DNA from: Phoronis australis
Lineage: Eukaryota; Phoronida; Phoronidae
NCBI GenBank assembly: GCA_002633005.1
Contig: NMRA01000353.1
Location: 232,975-296,974 of the forward strand
Direction: 5' to 3'
Length of the DNA stretch: 64,000 nucleotides
How positions within the stretch are numbered: position 1 is the stretch's first letter; every line of letters begins with the position of its first letter. The notes under the pieces were generated by a model. That model worked only from the letters and a program-made list of their open reading frames with translations. It was not told where the DNA came from and searched no databases. The translations under genes and the position numbers were made by a program. Positions 12,501 to 23,095 of this stretch are shown in pieces.

Positions 12501-15060
12501 AAAATAAAAATAAAAATAAAAAGTAAAAAATAATAATAATAATCGTAATCATAAGGCAATGGGATATTCATACTCATTTTACGTGACATAACATTTTTCT
12601 TAAGGTTAATGACAAACCTGCATATTAAGTCAACTATTTACAAAAATATCTACTTGTACTACATAAAAATTCAGTGAAATTACACATTTTAAAACTGAAA
12701 AGAGTTTTGCTTTTGACTTTTTATCAATCTACAGTTAATTGGGTCACGTGAATATGTCTTTGTAGTAAAATTCAGCAAATAAGAAAGGTAATTGATGGCA
12801 AAACAACAGCATTAAACACCATTTGAGAACAATGCACAGAGCATACCGTTGTATCTACAAGTGTCATATGAATCCAATTACTCATTTCTGAACCAAATTT
12901 GGGGATTTTTATAGGGTCCAGCATAACCTTAAGTGATTTAATCAATGCAGCAGACATAGACAAATGACAGCCCAGGAATTTCTTGGTATCCTTCTACAAG
13001 CAATCCTCAACAACTAAGCAGTTACTTAAATACATTAATCAATAAATGTTTAACAGGCCTCTACAGTTTGTGACTGTCAGAGACTGCTGTCATGTCTTAC
13101 ACCTGGGTGTTGCTGATGTGCTCAAGTAATTTTTTTTCAGTTTGGGACACAAATTTCTCAACATAAATAACTTTCAAGAAATTTACTTAGCTTCTGGCAT
13201 GGTTTTTAAGATGTCGTTACTACCAAACAACAATTGGTAAACTTTTGAGCACTTGCAATGTATGTTAGCATCTGATAAATAGAAATATGGCAATTTTAGC
13301 AGTTATTTTTGTCCCAAATTGAAGAATTTCAAACCAGTGATGGACGAGTGAGTGAGACTTTTATAATGTTTAACAATATATGGTAGCCAACTGAGAGACA
13401 TTGCAATACGATATATGTAACAACAAAGCAGTAATATTCCAATATCTTATTTTTAATTTTGGAATCTGATTTCATTGAAAACTGGAAATGCCATAAAGAA
13501 TGTGATTAATTGTTCATGAATTGTACACTACAGTCCACAATGCACAAACATTTTGTAAGGATTAATCATTATCAACACCTATCTAAAACATTGCTATAAA
13601 TATCAACTGTTCAAAGTCTTGATGGAAGTATGAGCAAGCATGGTTTATTATATTGACCTGCTCAGTTCAAGCTCTGACAGTTCTGAGTGGCTTAAAACCC
13701 ACACAGCCATATTCACCAGTTAAAGGACTGAGTAAACACTCTAATCGGGTTATTGTTGCCATCTTTCAAGCTATAGCTGGCCTCAGACAGAGAGATGGCA
13801 TACTTCCAATACCTCTCAAAGCAATAATCTTGACACATGCGACATTTGAAAAACACCATGTATGAGACAAGCAGAGGTTATATCAAATAGCAGAGGAGTA
13901 TAAGAAATGCTATACAACTATGGGTTCTGTAAATGAGGTTGGAAATAGCAGTGATTTTAATAGGGAAAGATATGCGATCATTAGCCATAGAAGGCCCTTT
14001 CATATTGACTTAACTCCAGTGTGAGCGGAGCGTCGATGTAAACAGCGCAGTTAACTGGACCATTCATACTGGCTTCGGTAATGAACATCGAAGTAAACGA
14101 GAGGTGACGCAGTCGTCATCGAAGTTATCGCAAAATATAAGCAGCTATTAGTGATGGCACTACCCTGTAATTGTTGATGATAACAGTGCCACCTGGCGAT
14201 AACTTCGACTGGACCGAAGTTAACCGTTCATACTGTGTCGACGCTGCGCTGTTAAATCCACCTGTTAACTGTGATGTTAACTGGAGCTGTTAACTTCGAT
14301 CCAGGACTGGAGTTAAGCCTTCATACTGACCCCGCAAATCCCCAAACCATAAATGTGTCGACGTGAGTATGAAAGACTCTAGAGTGACACACTCATGATA
14401 TTCTACAACTTACAGTGGCTTCAGTTAAGCTGCCAGTAACAAAATTCCCCAATTTGGGACACTGAAAAGTTAATTATTTTGCTCAAGATTGGTGCTTATC
14501 TCAAATTCTATAAATAGACAATATATAATATATGCTGTCCCAAATCTACGAATCACTGGAAAGATGGCAAAATTACACACTCTGTAGAATTAAAACACAT
14601 TGTCCAAAATCACCCTTGTCCCAAATTCCAGAATAAACCAGAATCACAAAAATTCAACTTTTGCAGGAGTTACCATGTCCCAACCTCTAGAGACTAGACC
14701 AAATTCGAGAATATTTACCACATTTTTCCATAGTTCAGACATATGGCAACACCAACCACTGACGAATCTCATAGTTATTTTGTTTAAGAACATTCAACAC
14801 ATTTATTAATAAAAAAATTAAGAGTTACCTCCAATCTTGTACGTCACATTGTCCTTGGATGTGTATGACAGTATCTTCTGCTCTCTTCTCATCGGCTTCT
14901 TCAAACGCCCTCGCTTCCTTCCTGGCCCTTTGACCCCACCCATGAGTTTGGTGGCAGTAGACAGTGAGCAATGACCAGGGAGACTCTCCCCCTCTTTATA
15001 ATGGGTGCTGGCCACGGGCTCTGGCACAAAATGGTACTCCTGCTCCATCACTGCCTTCAG
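228..15060 (-). CDS. RERE: Atrophin/RERE-like transcriptional co-regulator, partial gene (four exons, BAH domain)
   Basis: Four minus-strand exons join in phase: about 15060-14829, 10809-10739, 6821-6716 and 268-228. Together they read a basic, AT-hook-like linker ([10 protein letters not shown]) followed by a BAH domain whose signature segments are [29 protein letters not shown] and YQHLVQDRH. The vertebrate RERE BAH domain has nearly the same strings ([33 protein letters not shown]), so the family call is firm. RERE/Atrophin proteins are nuclear co-repressors or co-activators that recruit histone deacetylases and methyltransferases; after BAH they carry ELM2, SANT and GATA-type finger domains, which would lie left of position 1. 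N-terminal exons right of 15060 were not located. Introns of 3.9, 3.9 and 6.4 kb are filled with repeats. The symbol is by family similarity; invertebrates usually have one Atrophin gene. Neighbouring NPL lies on the opposite strand. Confidence 0.88.
614..1145. mobile_element. MITE-like element with GC-rich terminal inverted repeats
   Basis: The left end (aagcgtgttcaacagagtga) and the reverse complement of the right end (aagcatgttcaatagagtga) match over 20 bp with two differences. Both subtermini carry repeats of gagcgctcgcgagcgct. A 21 bp direct repeat beginning ccagtgttagagctgag lies just outside on both sides (582-602 and 1151-1171). There is no transposase frame, so it is non-autonomous. 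The superfamily is not identified. Confidence 0.55.
2957..3457. mobile_element. 0.5 kb TIR element, copy 1 (non-autonomous)
   Basis: It starts aaggccccttcatac and ends with the near-inverse gtatgaaagagcctt. Internally it is built from inverted pieces such as gttaactg and catcgaagttatcg. The same family recurs at 13991-14381, 17781-18144 and 19143-19624. Confidence 0.6.
6327..6387. repeat. 32 bp perfect tandem duplication
   Basis: A 32 bp unit beginning tctcacagtgatgtagatg and ending aagtcatt occurs twice in a row without change. Confidence 0.8.
6498..6543. repeat. CA dinucleotide microsatellite
   Basis: This is an uninterrupted ca tract preceded by a degenerate acacatgcacgcacg lead. Confidence 0.95.
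6716..6821 (-). CDS. RERE: RERE-like exon: BAH C-terminal half
   Basis: This 106 bp exon has acceptor tgtttgcag and donor gtaagt. It begins [20 protein letters not shown] and continues through [13 protein letters not shown], with one base over. It is the best conserved part of the gene. Confidence 0.93.
7040..7440. repeat. Dispersed repeat, copy 1
   Basis: It shares ordered blocks with 37290-37650 and 52080-52450: an aacatcatatcttagaaatg-like start, a gcataaagggctatca-like middle and an acatggtcacatgacc end. It encodes no protein; the class is unknown. Confidence 0.6.
7640..8640. repeat. Tandem units of a gccactaggtggcgc-type dispersed repeat
   Basis: Three partial units in tandem share gccactaggnggcnc, a (t)ccgaaaacgggaggatagc-like segment and aaattttatgaaaatac. 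The same blocks return at 56820-57300. The frames inside are chance openings. Confidence 0.65.
9338..9437. repeat. About 50 bp unit, two direct copies
   Basis: A unit containing acccagacacacggatgcc, ggacaaagtggcgacaata and tgtgaccac is repeated twice. It lies in the same repeat neighbourhood as the gacggacgg-type tail at 9080-9115. Confidence 0.75.
9546..9573. repeat. TAA trinucleotide microsatellite
   Basis: A short run of taa or aat units with no other signal. Confidence 0.9.
9725..9850. repeat. 57 bp minisatellite, about 2.2 copies
   Basis: The unit runs from gtgacttactttgtagtgg to cactgtgtgcagg. The period is divisible by three, so it leaves an open frame that I do not regard as a gene. 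Confidence 0.8.
10739..10809 (-). CDS. RERE: RERE-like exon: BAH core
   Basis: This 71 bp exon has acceptor tttacag and donor gtaagt. It encodes [20 protein letters not shown] and then FRL after the shared Asp codon, and ends in phase 0. It matches the RERE segment around RRPNTPYFICSIQDFKL. Confidence 0.9.
10974..11973. repeat. Large direct duplication, copy 1
   Basis: The sequence from gattgctttaagaaaagg to gcagttac recurs almost base for base at 12163-13024. Copy 1 keeps about 135 bp (near 11628-11763) that copy 2 lacks. Both contain the same chance frame and an A-rich microsatellite. Confidence 0.9.
11974..12161. repeat. Minisatellite of ttaaccgccca units
   Basis: Degenerate units of ttaaccgcccactgctcgg type, about 55-60 bp per long unit, end at an unknown base (12162). 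It sits exactly between the two copies of the large duplication and is absent at the corresponding point of copy 2. Confidence 0.75.
12163..13024. repeat. Large direct duplication, copy 2, starting right after an n
   Basis: It begins at the base following the single n at 12162 and matches copy 1 with only scattered substitutions plus one deletion of about 135 bp. After gcagttac it continues into unique sequence, whereas copy 1 enters the minisatellite. Confidence 0.9.
13991..14381. mobile_element. 0.5 kb TIR element, copy 2
   Basis: It starts aaggccctttcatattgac and ends gtatgaaagactct. It carries the same internal catcgaagttatcg and gttaactg blocks as the other copies and lacks about 100 bp. 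Confidence 0.6.
14829..15060 (-). CDS. RERE: RERE-like exon: basic linker and start of BAH domain
   Basis: The minus-strand frame reads from about [11 protein letters not shown] through [12 protein letters not shown] to NVTYKIG, then a donor gtaact at 14828-14823. One base (g) hangs over and completes an Asp codon with the next exon, giving the BAH-typical YKIGD. The 5' limit is uncertain: the frame stays open four codons further and an AG lies at 15062-15061, but its polypyrimidine tract is weak. Confidence 0.75.
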
Positions 15061-16618
15061 CTCAGTCAGTATTTACCACAAGATATGTCAGCTATGTCAG
15101 CTTACTTCCTCCCTCAGTTATGGAGGAGGTGTCATTATTCACCATAGCCTGCAAGAGATGAGTCTTACTATCAGCAACACAATTCACAGAATAGCAGTAG
15201 CCAGATAGCACAGGGTGTGAAATACTGAGGCTTAAAAATCAACATCAGTTGACTATCTCACTGTAATATCACATAGGAACAGCATTAGGTAGACTATGTG
15301 ACAGTGAGACACTAACTACCCTCAACTTATCCCTAAACCTATCTCAAAGTTGTACTGATAGGCCAACAGTAATGTAAGCACTCTAAAGCTAATGAGCTCT
15401 AGAGGCATGGGTCCCAGATGGTCAATTGATCGTTCCAAGCAGGCTGAGCCAACAGGAAGACTTGTAACTGTTAACAAATGACAGTTTCAGGGCAAGACAG
15501 TGTCACTCAATGCAACTGAAGACAGTTCATTTCCTCTTTACTTGGTATATCCCAGTATCACTGACACAGTAAAAGTCACAACTTATTACATAATCACAAT
15601 AATTCATTGCTTATCTTAAGTGTTTTTGTCAACTGTTTATGTAACAAATTGTCAGTTTTTGAAACACTATTGAGGTAAGTTCCTATGGATCCCAGACCTA
15701 CATATTTACTTACTATTATATTCAAAGTCCACACAGTCATGTTTTAGGGCTTCAATCGCCAAGCTCGAGTCGAGTAAGAAATCAAAACACGCTGAACGTT
15801 CTCACTGACACTATGGGCTTGTTAAGAATGACGTCATATTGATGTTTTGTAGCTACTCAAATAGAATTGAAGAGTCAAATTTAAAAATAATAATTATGCG
15901 AGATTTTATGTAACACTTTAAATTATTAAGCACTTTGAAAATTATCACCAAGCAGTGGACCTGGTCAATTAAAATTAAATCTCAACTCATCAGCTACATA
16001 CAGCAGATGCATACAATATGTGCATCTGTTGTCAGCGCAAACTAATTAAAACTTATCATATAATTTTGCGAGTTCCAAGAGCTAAAATGCCCCTGCTGTT
16101 ACCAGAATTGGAAAAACACCCAAGACCTGCAATTTTTTTCAATGTGATCTGACAGCATTTTTATTCTTATTTATAGGTCCAAGTCATGACAAAATAGTGG
16201 CAGACACACCGTAATTAAACATTCGTACAGAGACACTGACTCGTTCAACACCAAGATTAATTCTTAGTGGAACCATAGCACCAAGGGAAGATGTACTAGA
16301 GATGGCACCCAGCCACAGCTGGTCACAGACCCCATTGTTGCATTGTCATTAAAAGTGTAATTCCACACTTATTTAGTACACAACATGGCCGACAAGTGAA
16401 ATTCTTTTTTTTTTAATTTTCCACAAAAGTAAATATCAGTAACACTTTAGTTTATAACAAGCATGCATTGTAGTGTGTAGATATGATAATTAAACACATT
16501 TGCTGAAACTACCGTTATTTGCAAAACGGTAATCAGCCTTGCAAAAAGGAAAATGGGCCATCTTGGCGATTATTTTCGTGCAAACTAAGTGGAGAATTAC
16601 TGTACGGTATGTGGCCAA
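15061..16618. other. Stretch without a recognised gene
   Basis: This AT-rich sequence is upstream of the most 5' RERE-like exon found and is probably intron. No exon with good splice sites and family similarity was seen. Confidence 0.4.
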
Positions 16619-17050
16619 CATTTCCATACCTTGGACTATGAGTAGTCACGACTATGTTTCCATAACTTAGACTATGAGAGGTCACGACTGTTTCCATACC
16701 TTGGACTATGAGTAGTCACAACTATTGTTTTCATACCTTAGACTATGAGAAGTCACAACTATATCTCTATACCTTAGACTACAAGTAGTCACAACTATTG
16801 TTTCCATACCTTGGACAATGAGTAGTCACAACTATTGTTTTCATACCTTAGACTATGAGAAGTCACAACTATCTCTATACCTTAGACTACAAGTAGTCAC
16901 AACTATTGTTTCCATACCTTGGACTATGAGTAGTCACAACTATTGTTTTCATACCTTAGACTATGAGAAGTCACAACTATATCTCTATACCTTAGACTAC
17001 AAGTAGTCACTATTGTTTCCATACCTTAGACTATGAGTAGTCACGACTAC
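16619..17050. repeat. Minisatellite of about 35-40 bp units
   Basis: Units of tttccataccttggactatg followed by agtagtcacaactattg alternate with variants (atctctataccttagactacaag). This forms a higher-order pattern of about 110 bp repeated roughly three times. Confidence 0.85.
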
Positions 17051-17395
17051 CTTTCGACCCTTAATCTGTGATTTTTCAAGCGCATCTCAAATAAAGGCCA
17101 CTTATTACTGAATAGATTCCAATAACAGTAAAAAATCTTTCAGCAATTAAAAAACCCACAAAACTTTTATAGGCAAGAGCCAACACACAACTTGTGTAAC
17201 AGGCGATATAAGCTGCTTTAGAGTTAGTAGGGATTAGTTCGCGGTCAGAACATATTCTTGATCAGCATGATAACCTACTGTACCAAATCTCACTTGACAG
17301 GACTAACATTCCACCACTTTAGAGCTTCATCGTACTAAACACAACATGTTACTATGCTGTACAGATCCAACAACCAACTGCTACATCCATTCTTA

Positions 17396-17488
17396 GTTTG
17401 AGACATGTCTAAGTTAGAGACATGTCTAAGTTAGAGACATGTCTAAGTTTGAGACATGTCTAGGTTTGAGACAGATGTCTAAGTTTCA
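17396..17488. repeat. 19 bp minisatellite (gagacatgtctaagttn)
   Basis: About five copies of a unit containing the palindrome agacatgtct. Confidence 0.85.
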
Positions 17489-17780
17489 GTCTAAGTTTAA
17501 ATTGTACAGTGAACAGTGAGTAGATATCAACAGCAACAACGCCGAGAGTGCGTGAAATGTTGGGAAGAACTACGCACTGCAGTGATAAGGGGAGATAATT
17601 TAGGAGGGTAGGGCAATAAAGTCTAGACCAAACCTTTCACAATGCACTTAAGTAATCAGACCAACTTTAGTCCGCTCGATAGTCTAGTCTTTTCGAGAGT
17701 ACTAACTTTAGTATGTTACTAAATTTAGACTGGTCTAAATCACCTTTGGCATCGGGTATAAACTTTCTGGGTCGAGAAAG

Positions 17781-18144
17781 AATGTTAAATCAACGGTCAA
17801 CTCCAGTCCCATCGAAGTTATCGCCAGGCCTCAGTTATCGTCAACAATCTAAGGGCAGTGTCGTTTCAAATAATTGATTACATCTTGCTCAAATAATCAC
17901 CAATGGAATAAGACGTTTTACGTGAATTAGCACATGCAAATTTTCCCAAATTGTCTCATTAAAACAATCTTAGCGTGCACGCGATGCATCGGTGCTACCT
18001 TATGATTACTTCGATGACAACAGCGTCACTACAGTTTACTTTGATGTCCGTTAACTACTGAAACCAGTATGAACAGTTCAGTTATCTTCGTAGTTAACGT
18101 TTTTGCTCCGCTCAGACCAGAGTGAAGTCAGTATGAAAGGGCCT
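17781..18144. mobile_element. 0.5 kb TIR element, copy 3, truncated and inverted
   Basis: It ends gtatgaaagggcct and carries, in reverse order, the ctccgctcagaccagag and cgttaactactgaaaccag blocks of the family. Its left end is degraded. Confidence 0.5.
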
Positions 18145-19142
18145 AAAAAGTTTATGACGGTCAGACAGCGGAAATAATAGCTATGATTATTGTAATGTGT
18201 GAATCAAAGAGTTTATGATAGTGAGACACTATGAAAAATAGCCACGATTATTATTGAGAATACTTGATATTCGAATAAACGTGCATTTTTACAAAAATGG
18301 GATCTAGTTACATACAATTAGCCATTTTATGCTCTAACCTATGGCTAAAGGTTGGAAAATCACAAGTCTTAAGTTATGGGGCCATGCTCTTAAGGTAATA
18401 ACATTATTCAGACTTACTACATCCTAGATGGAGTCCCACTTCAGCATATAACATGATTTTACTGCCATTCTCATATGAAATTTAGTGGAAGTAATCCTGT
18501 TATTTTTTCCGCTACAATTTCAATTGGAAATAAATTTGCATTGGGACATGATTTACTCAGTATTCTAAATTTCAGTAAATTCGCCTGGATTCATACCAGG
18601 ACATTTTATTCCTTGGTTACCACCGTTTGTTTGCTCAATTGCTTGTGGAATTAATGCTGTTCATGTTTTCTTGAAATATTTCCGGAATTTCAAATACACT
18701 GGAACGGTTTTTATTAGTTAAATAAATCAAGATTATTCTAAAAATACAAGCACAAATTTATGATGTGTTATTAGTGGCTACTACCCTGGTTAAGTGATTA
18801 CTTAGTTTTACAGTAACTTTAGATTACCCTGGCTGCAAGCCTGCCCTACTCAAGCTATAAAACCTTGCCTGTGTCAACACTTCACAACAGCTGGATGTCT
18901 GATTGGTTAAATGTTCATGTTTTGAATTCAAAAGATGTTTCTGTACAGTTTTGTAAAAGTATTTGAAAGAGGATACAGGAAAATACATGGCTACCAAAAT
19001 AATAATTGCATATCTAAATTTATAAGAGCTGACAACCCTGCTACGAGTAATTAAAATTTCAACAAGCATTGATTAATTACAATGGTAAAGAAGAAACTGT
19101 ACAAGTACAAATTCCTTTAAACTTTTTTGTGACTGTAGACAC
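18145..19142. other. Stretch without a recognised gene
   Basis: AT-rich sequence between copies 3 and 4 of the TIR family. I see no supported feature. Confidence 0.4.
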
Positions 19143-19624
19143 AAGGCCCTTTCATATTGACTTAACTCCGGTCTGAGCGCGTCGATGTAAACAGCGCAGT
19201 TAACTGGACCGTTCATACTGGCTTCGGTAGTTAATGAGCATCGAAGTAAAGGGTTGGTGACGCTAACATCATCGAAGTTATCGCAAGGTAGCGCTGCACG
19301 CTAAGATTTTTTCAATGTGACAATTTGGGAACATTTAAATGTGCTACATCGATTGGTTATCATTAGAGCAAAAAATAAGTAGTTATTAGTGACGGCACTA
19401 CTCTGTAACTGTTGCCGATAACAGTGGCACCTGGCGATAACTTCGATTGGACCAGAGTTAAGCGTTCATACTGCACTGCAGCGTCAACACTGTGGTCTTA
19501 AATCCACCTGTTAACAGCGATGTTAAGTGGAGCTGTTAACTGCGATCCAGGACCGGAGTTAAGCGTTCATACTGACTGCAACTCCCCAAACCATCAACGC
19601 GTCGACGTTAGTATGAAAGGCCCT
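19143..19624. mobile_element. 0.5 kb TIR element, copy 4 (best preserved)
   Basis: It starts aaggccctttcatattgac and ends gtatgaaaggccct. Both halves carry gcgttcatactg and ccggagttaa blocks in opposite orientation. No reading frame is present. Confidence 0.65.
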
Positions 19625-20032
19625 AAAAGCTCACTAAACACCATATTGTTTGCTCAATGAAACATAGTTATCATTTTAATATCAAACAACATGCAATGAG
19701 TACAATCCGAACAGCTCTTGTATCAAAAAACAATGTATAGTCTAGATGAAGCTTTAAAACAGTTTCTGCTTTCATCCACCATGTTCAAGAGCTAGAAACC
19801 ACAAACATGGACATAGATGCAAATCCTTGATCCTTGAGAGCAAAAATTGCCCATGGCTCATCAGACAAATGTATGGTAATTCTTCCAATGTTTATGTAGA
19901 ACACATCATGGCAAACAAGTGAAATCCAATTTTGTTAATTATATGTATCTTTAAACTGTGCTGATATAAATCACGGGTAGTGATGTCAGTGCAAGAATTT
20001 TAGTTTTTTATACACCATATGTTGGCCACGTC

Positions 20033-20110
20033 ATGTGACCAGGGCTCTAACCTGGCACTTTGTGCTAACGGCACAGATGCTCTAGTCAACTGAGCTATTG
20101 GGACAACCCG
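20033..20110 (-). repeat. tRNA-derived SINE-like promoter segment
   Basis: Read on the minus strand, it has an A-box-like block (tagctcagttgactagagca) and a B-box-like block (ggttagagcc) spaced as in a tRNA. The acceptor stem does not pair convincingly, so a tRNA-derived retroposon is likelier than a functional tRNA gene. Confidence 0.5.
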
Positions 20111-22436
20111 TCGATCACAGGTATCAAATCGAACTCATCTTACTTGTACCATATCAATACCTTGATTTATGGCACAGCAATATACATGTATAACCATCCC
20201 CAAATTTGGGTAAGATCCCACACTAGGAATACTACTGCCATAACTTATTGAAAATTCATTCCAGGGAATATCCCAATGAGACCGAACTGAATTTGAGATA
20301 GGATATCGCAGTAGTACTCTAACATATGTAGATAGTTATTTATCTCATACACGCTGAATAAGTTGAGCGCAATATAGCCATGTGATATTGTTTTCGGTAT
20401 TGCACTCATGGGACTACTTCAACAGTGCCCTCTAACATGGAAACTCCAAAAGTAAGTAAATGTCGACTCAATGTCGTTAGCCGGCTCAATCATCAAACTT
20501 TCCCAAAATAATTTTTAAGTCCTAAATTTTAGCAGTATAACACTCATCATGCAATCAGGTCCTAAACATAACATCTGGTACAAAACTGTCAAATGCATAA
20601 CACTTCAGTCTCAGTTTTATTTGCTAAATATTGTATCATCTGCAACTCAGACATCAATTCCTCGGTAACTAAAATGTTGAACATTGTTGTTATTTAATTA
20701 TTTTCAGAAAAAGTTACAAGTTCAAGGCACAATTATCAATATTTCATCTTTGTTATCTCTTCCCAAGTAGTAAATCATTTAAAACTGTTTCTTTAACTAT
20801 GAACTTGTAACCTATCGCGCAAGTATATACATACAGGATGTGATCCGCCATGTGAACAATCTGGATGAACTATTTACAAAATCTGCCGAAAAATAATTTA
20901 AGAAACTAAGAGTTCGAAGTGTACGGGATAAATACAAAACAATTCTGATGTCATAGATGAAATAATATCCCGCGTATTGACCTCGACTTTCGGTTTTAGT
21001 CGATACGCCAAATAGTGTTTCGTTGGATATTATTTCACCTAAGCCACTCTCAGCACGTTTTGTGTATCACTATTTATCATAAAAATATAACATGAATTTA
21101 TTTGCATACCTGCGACATCATCTTTCATGCGCCTTGGCTTGTTGTTATGTGACTATATATGCCATGCGTACCCGAGCCGATTGAGCAAAAAGGTTATCTG
21201 TGATGTTGAATAACTAGGTTTCAATTCATACGGTAATAAATTTTCATTAAGAATTTTCACTTTGTGAAATGAATAAGTTAAAACAACGAACCAATCAACA
21301 ATATTAAAAGTTCGTAGGAAACTTAGAAACAATACATCCGGGGGGGAATGTAGAGAATTGTAGTCAGTGAGCTGAATGTCAGCGGTGGGAAAATATTGCA
21401 GTGCTAGGAGCACGACGCAGTATAGTTTAATCTCTTTGTCACACAAATTTCACCCATTCAAGCCAGGCAACTAATTAATGTGTTTGTCTTGCGCCACGGC
21501 GCAGTCCGGGCAGGCCAGGCAGTCGGGCTCTGCCAGGTAGTAGCTTATAAGAATGCTTCTGGCCGAGTGTGAATTATTCCGTTTACGTTAAACTCATTCT
21601 ACTTGTATCGTACCATATGGCAACATAGCAAGTTTTTTTATGGAGTCATTTTGAAATCAAAAGGTATTCTGTTGTTCAATGTTGGTCGTCAGCAGGCCGG
21701 CCGTAATGGAAGTTGCTGTGCCCGTGTCTAAATTTATTTTCGATATTTTCGCAGGTTTACTTGTCGGGATATTTTAACTGCATAGCAATTTTATTTAATT
21801 ATTTTGATATTGCACATTCATCGTTATGTTTATACTGTTCGTTTACCACTCAATTACACCCAATAAACTGAGAACGCTTAGCGCTAGTCGCCATAGTCGG
21901 CCTTGTTATTAAATCGACACAGGACTGTGACTAGTCCGCAATTATATGTAAGCATCTGAAACTATCTCTGTATGTATACGACATTTATGATTTGAACCAT
22001 ATTCCGATAAAATCACCGGCGACAGCATGCCTTCGCCATTCGCCAGTGCTGGTCTTGGTCTGAACTCGGTCATAGGCTGCAGGTCTGAGTCCGGCACAAT
22101 AATTTCTTTCATAATTTATTTGCCATATTTTGTCAACAATTTCAATACAAATTCTCCCTACTTTGATTTTTATTGAACTTAAGGTCCACTGTCGATTGTT
22201 TTATCCCGGATTGAAGGCTGGTAGCAGACACTGCTCCAGTCGAACAGCCAGCTTTTTTAAGCCTACGTTTATGAATTAATTGTACTTCCAGTTTCGCGGT
22301 TAGTTCAAAACGGCAGTGTCTTCTTCGGGTCGGAATCATGAGTGGCGAGTTTACTTAAACTTTCTTCGATTACGAATTGCACATTGGCTATGGGTTAGGT
22401 ACTGCTTGGGTCCTTGTAACTTCTTCTAACCATTGA
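20111..22436. other. Stretch without a recognised gene
   Basis: Mostly AT-rich, with a more GC-rich patch near 21480-21540. A minus-strand frame at 22339-22142 (RRRHCRFEL start) has no family resemblance and no clear splice context. The 5' end of the RERE-like gene could lie here, but I cannot show it. Confidence 0.35.
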
Positions 22437-22478
22437 AAAAGGTTTAAAACATGTGTTACTATGACCAGTCAGTGGGCA

Positions 22479-22518
22479 CAAGTAAAAACTTTCAAATGCA
22501 TTTGAAAGTTTTTACTTG
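22479..22518. repeat. 40 bp perfect palindrome
   Basis: caagtaaaaactttcaaatg is followed directly by its exact reverse complement. Copy B has the same structure at about 24758-24795, with a small deletion in the right arm. Confidence 0.95.
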
Positions 22519-22667
22519 CCCGACAATACCTACCCCAAGTTTTAATGGAATTTACCACCACTGTCGTGGACATTTACAAAATTTTTGGACAGAGGCGGTT
22601 CCCTACAAATCAGTGCAAACAAGGTGGCGTTATTACGAGTCCACTCTAAACAGGGGGATTCTTATTT

Positions 22668-22724
22668 NNNNNNNNNNNNNNNNNNNNNNNNNNNNNNNNN
22701 NNNNNNNNNNNNNNNNNNNNNNNN
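22668..22724. other. Assembly gap (57 n)
   Basis: A run of unknown bases. The flanking cttattt and tattttccaagtg correspond to a continuous cttatttccaagtg in copy B, so the real missing length may be close to zero. Confidence 0.95.
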
Positions 22725-22795
22725 TATTTTCCAAGTGCCCCCCCCCCCCCCTCACCCCGTCAACTCTACTGGCGACTTGCGTATCTTAGGTCTTT

Positions 22796-23095
22796 ATGCC
22801 ATGCCTTTATGGCTCTATAATGCGAAAGCTATTCGAAAAAACACAACACTGGGTAGAGAGAATCTCGCCAAGTTTGAGACGCAACACCGATGCAGAATTT
22901 ATGGTACGAATAGCAGAACTTATGCAAGCTCACGATGTTCAACACGAACAATGGAAATGGACCACGCATAGCCAGCGAATGGGATTAATGAGTTGGACAC
23001 TGGCTAAAAATTTTATCTACTACGTTTGTTTGAATGGGATGAATTCGCAAAACGACGTCTTACCTGCGATCACTAACCTTATGTCCTGTAACTAA
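22796..23095 (+). CDS. Unrecognised frame in the duplicated segment
   Basis: A frame of about 99 codons includes RRNTDAEFMVRIAEL and HEQWKWTTHSQRMGLMSW. It also exists in copy B (end 25312) with few changes. I do not recognise a domain, and no signal peptide or membrane segment is visible. Since the two copies may be alleles, their agreement is not proof of coding. It could be an exon of an unknown gene or a chance frame. Confidence 0.2.
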   Translation: MPCLYGSIMRKLFEKTQHWVERISPSLRRNTDAEFMVRIAELMQAHDVQHEQWKWTTHSQRMGLMSWTLAKNFIYYVCLNGMNSQNDVLPAITNLMSCN

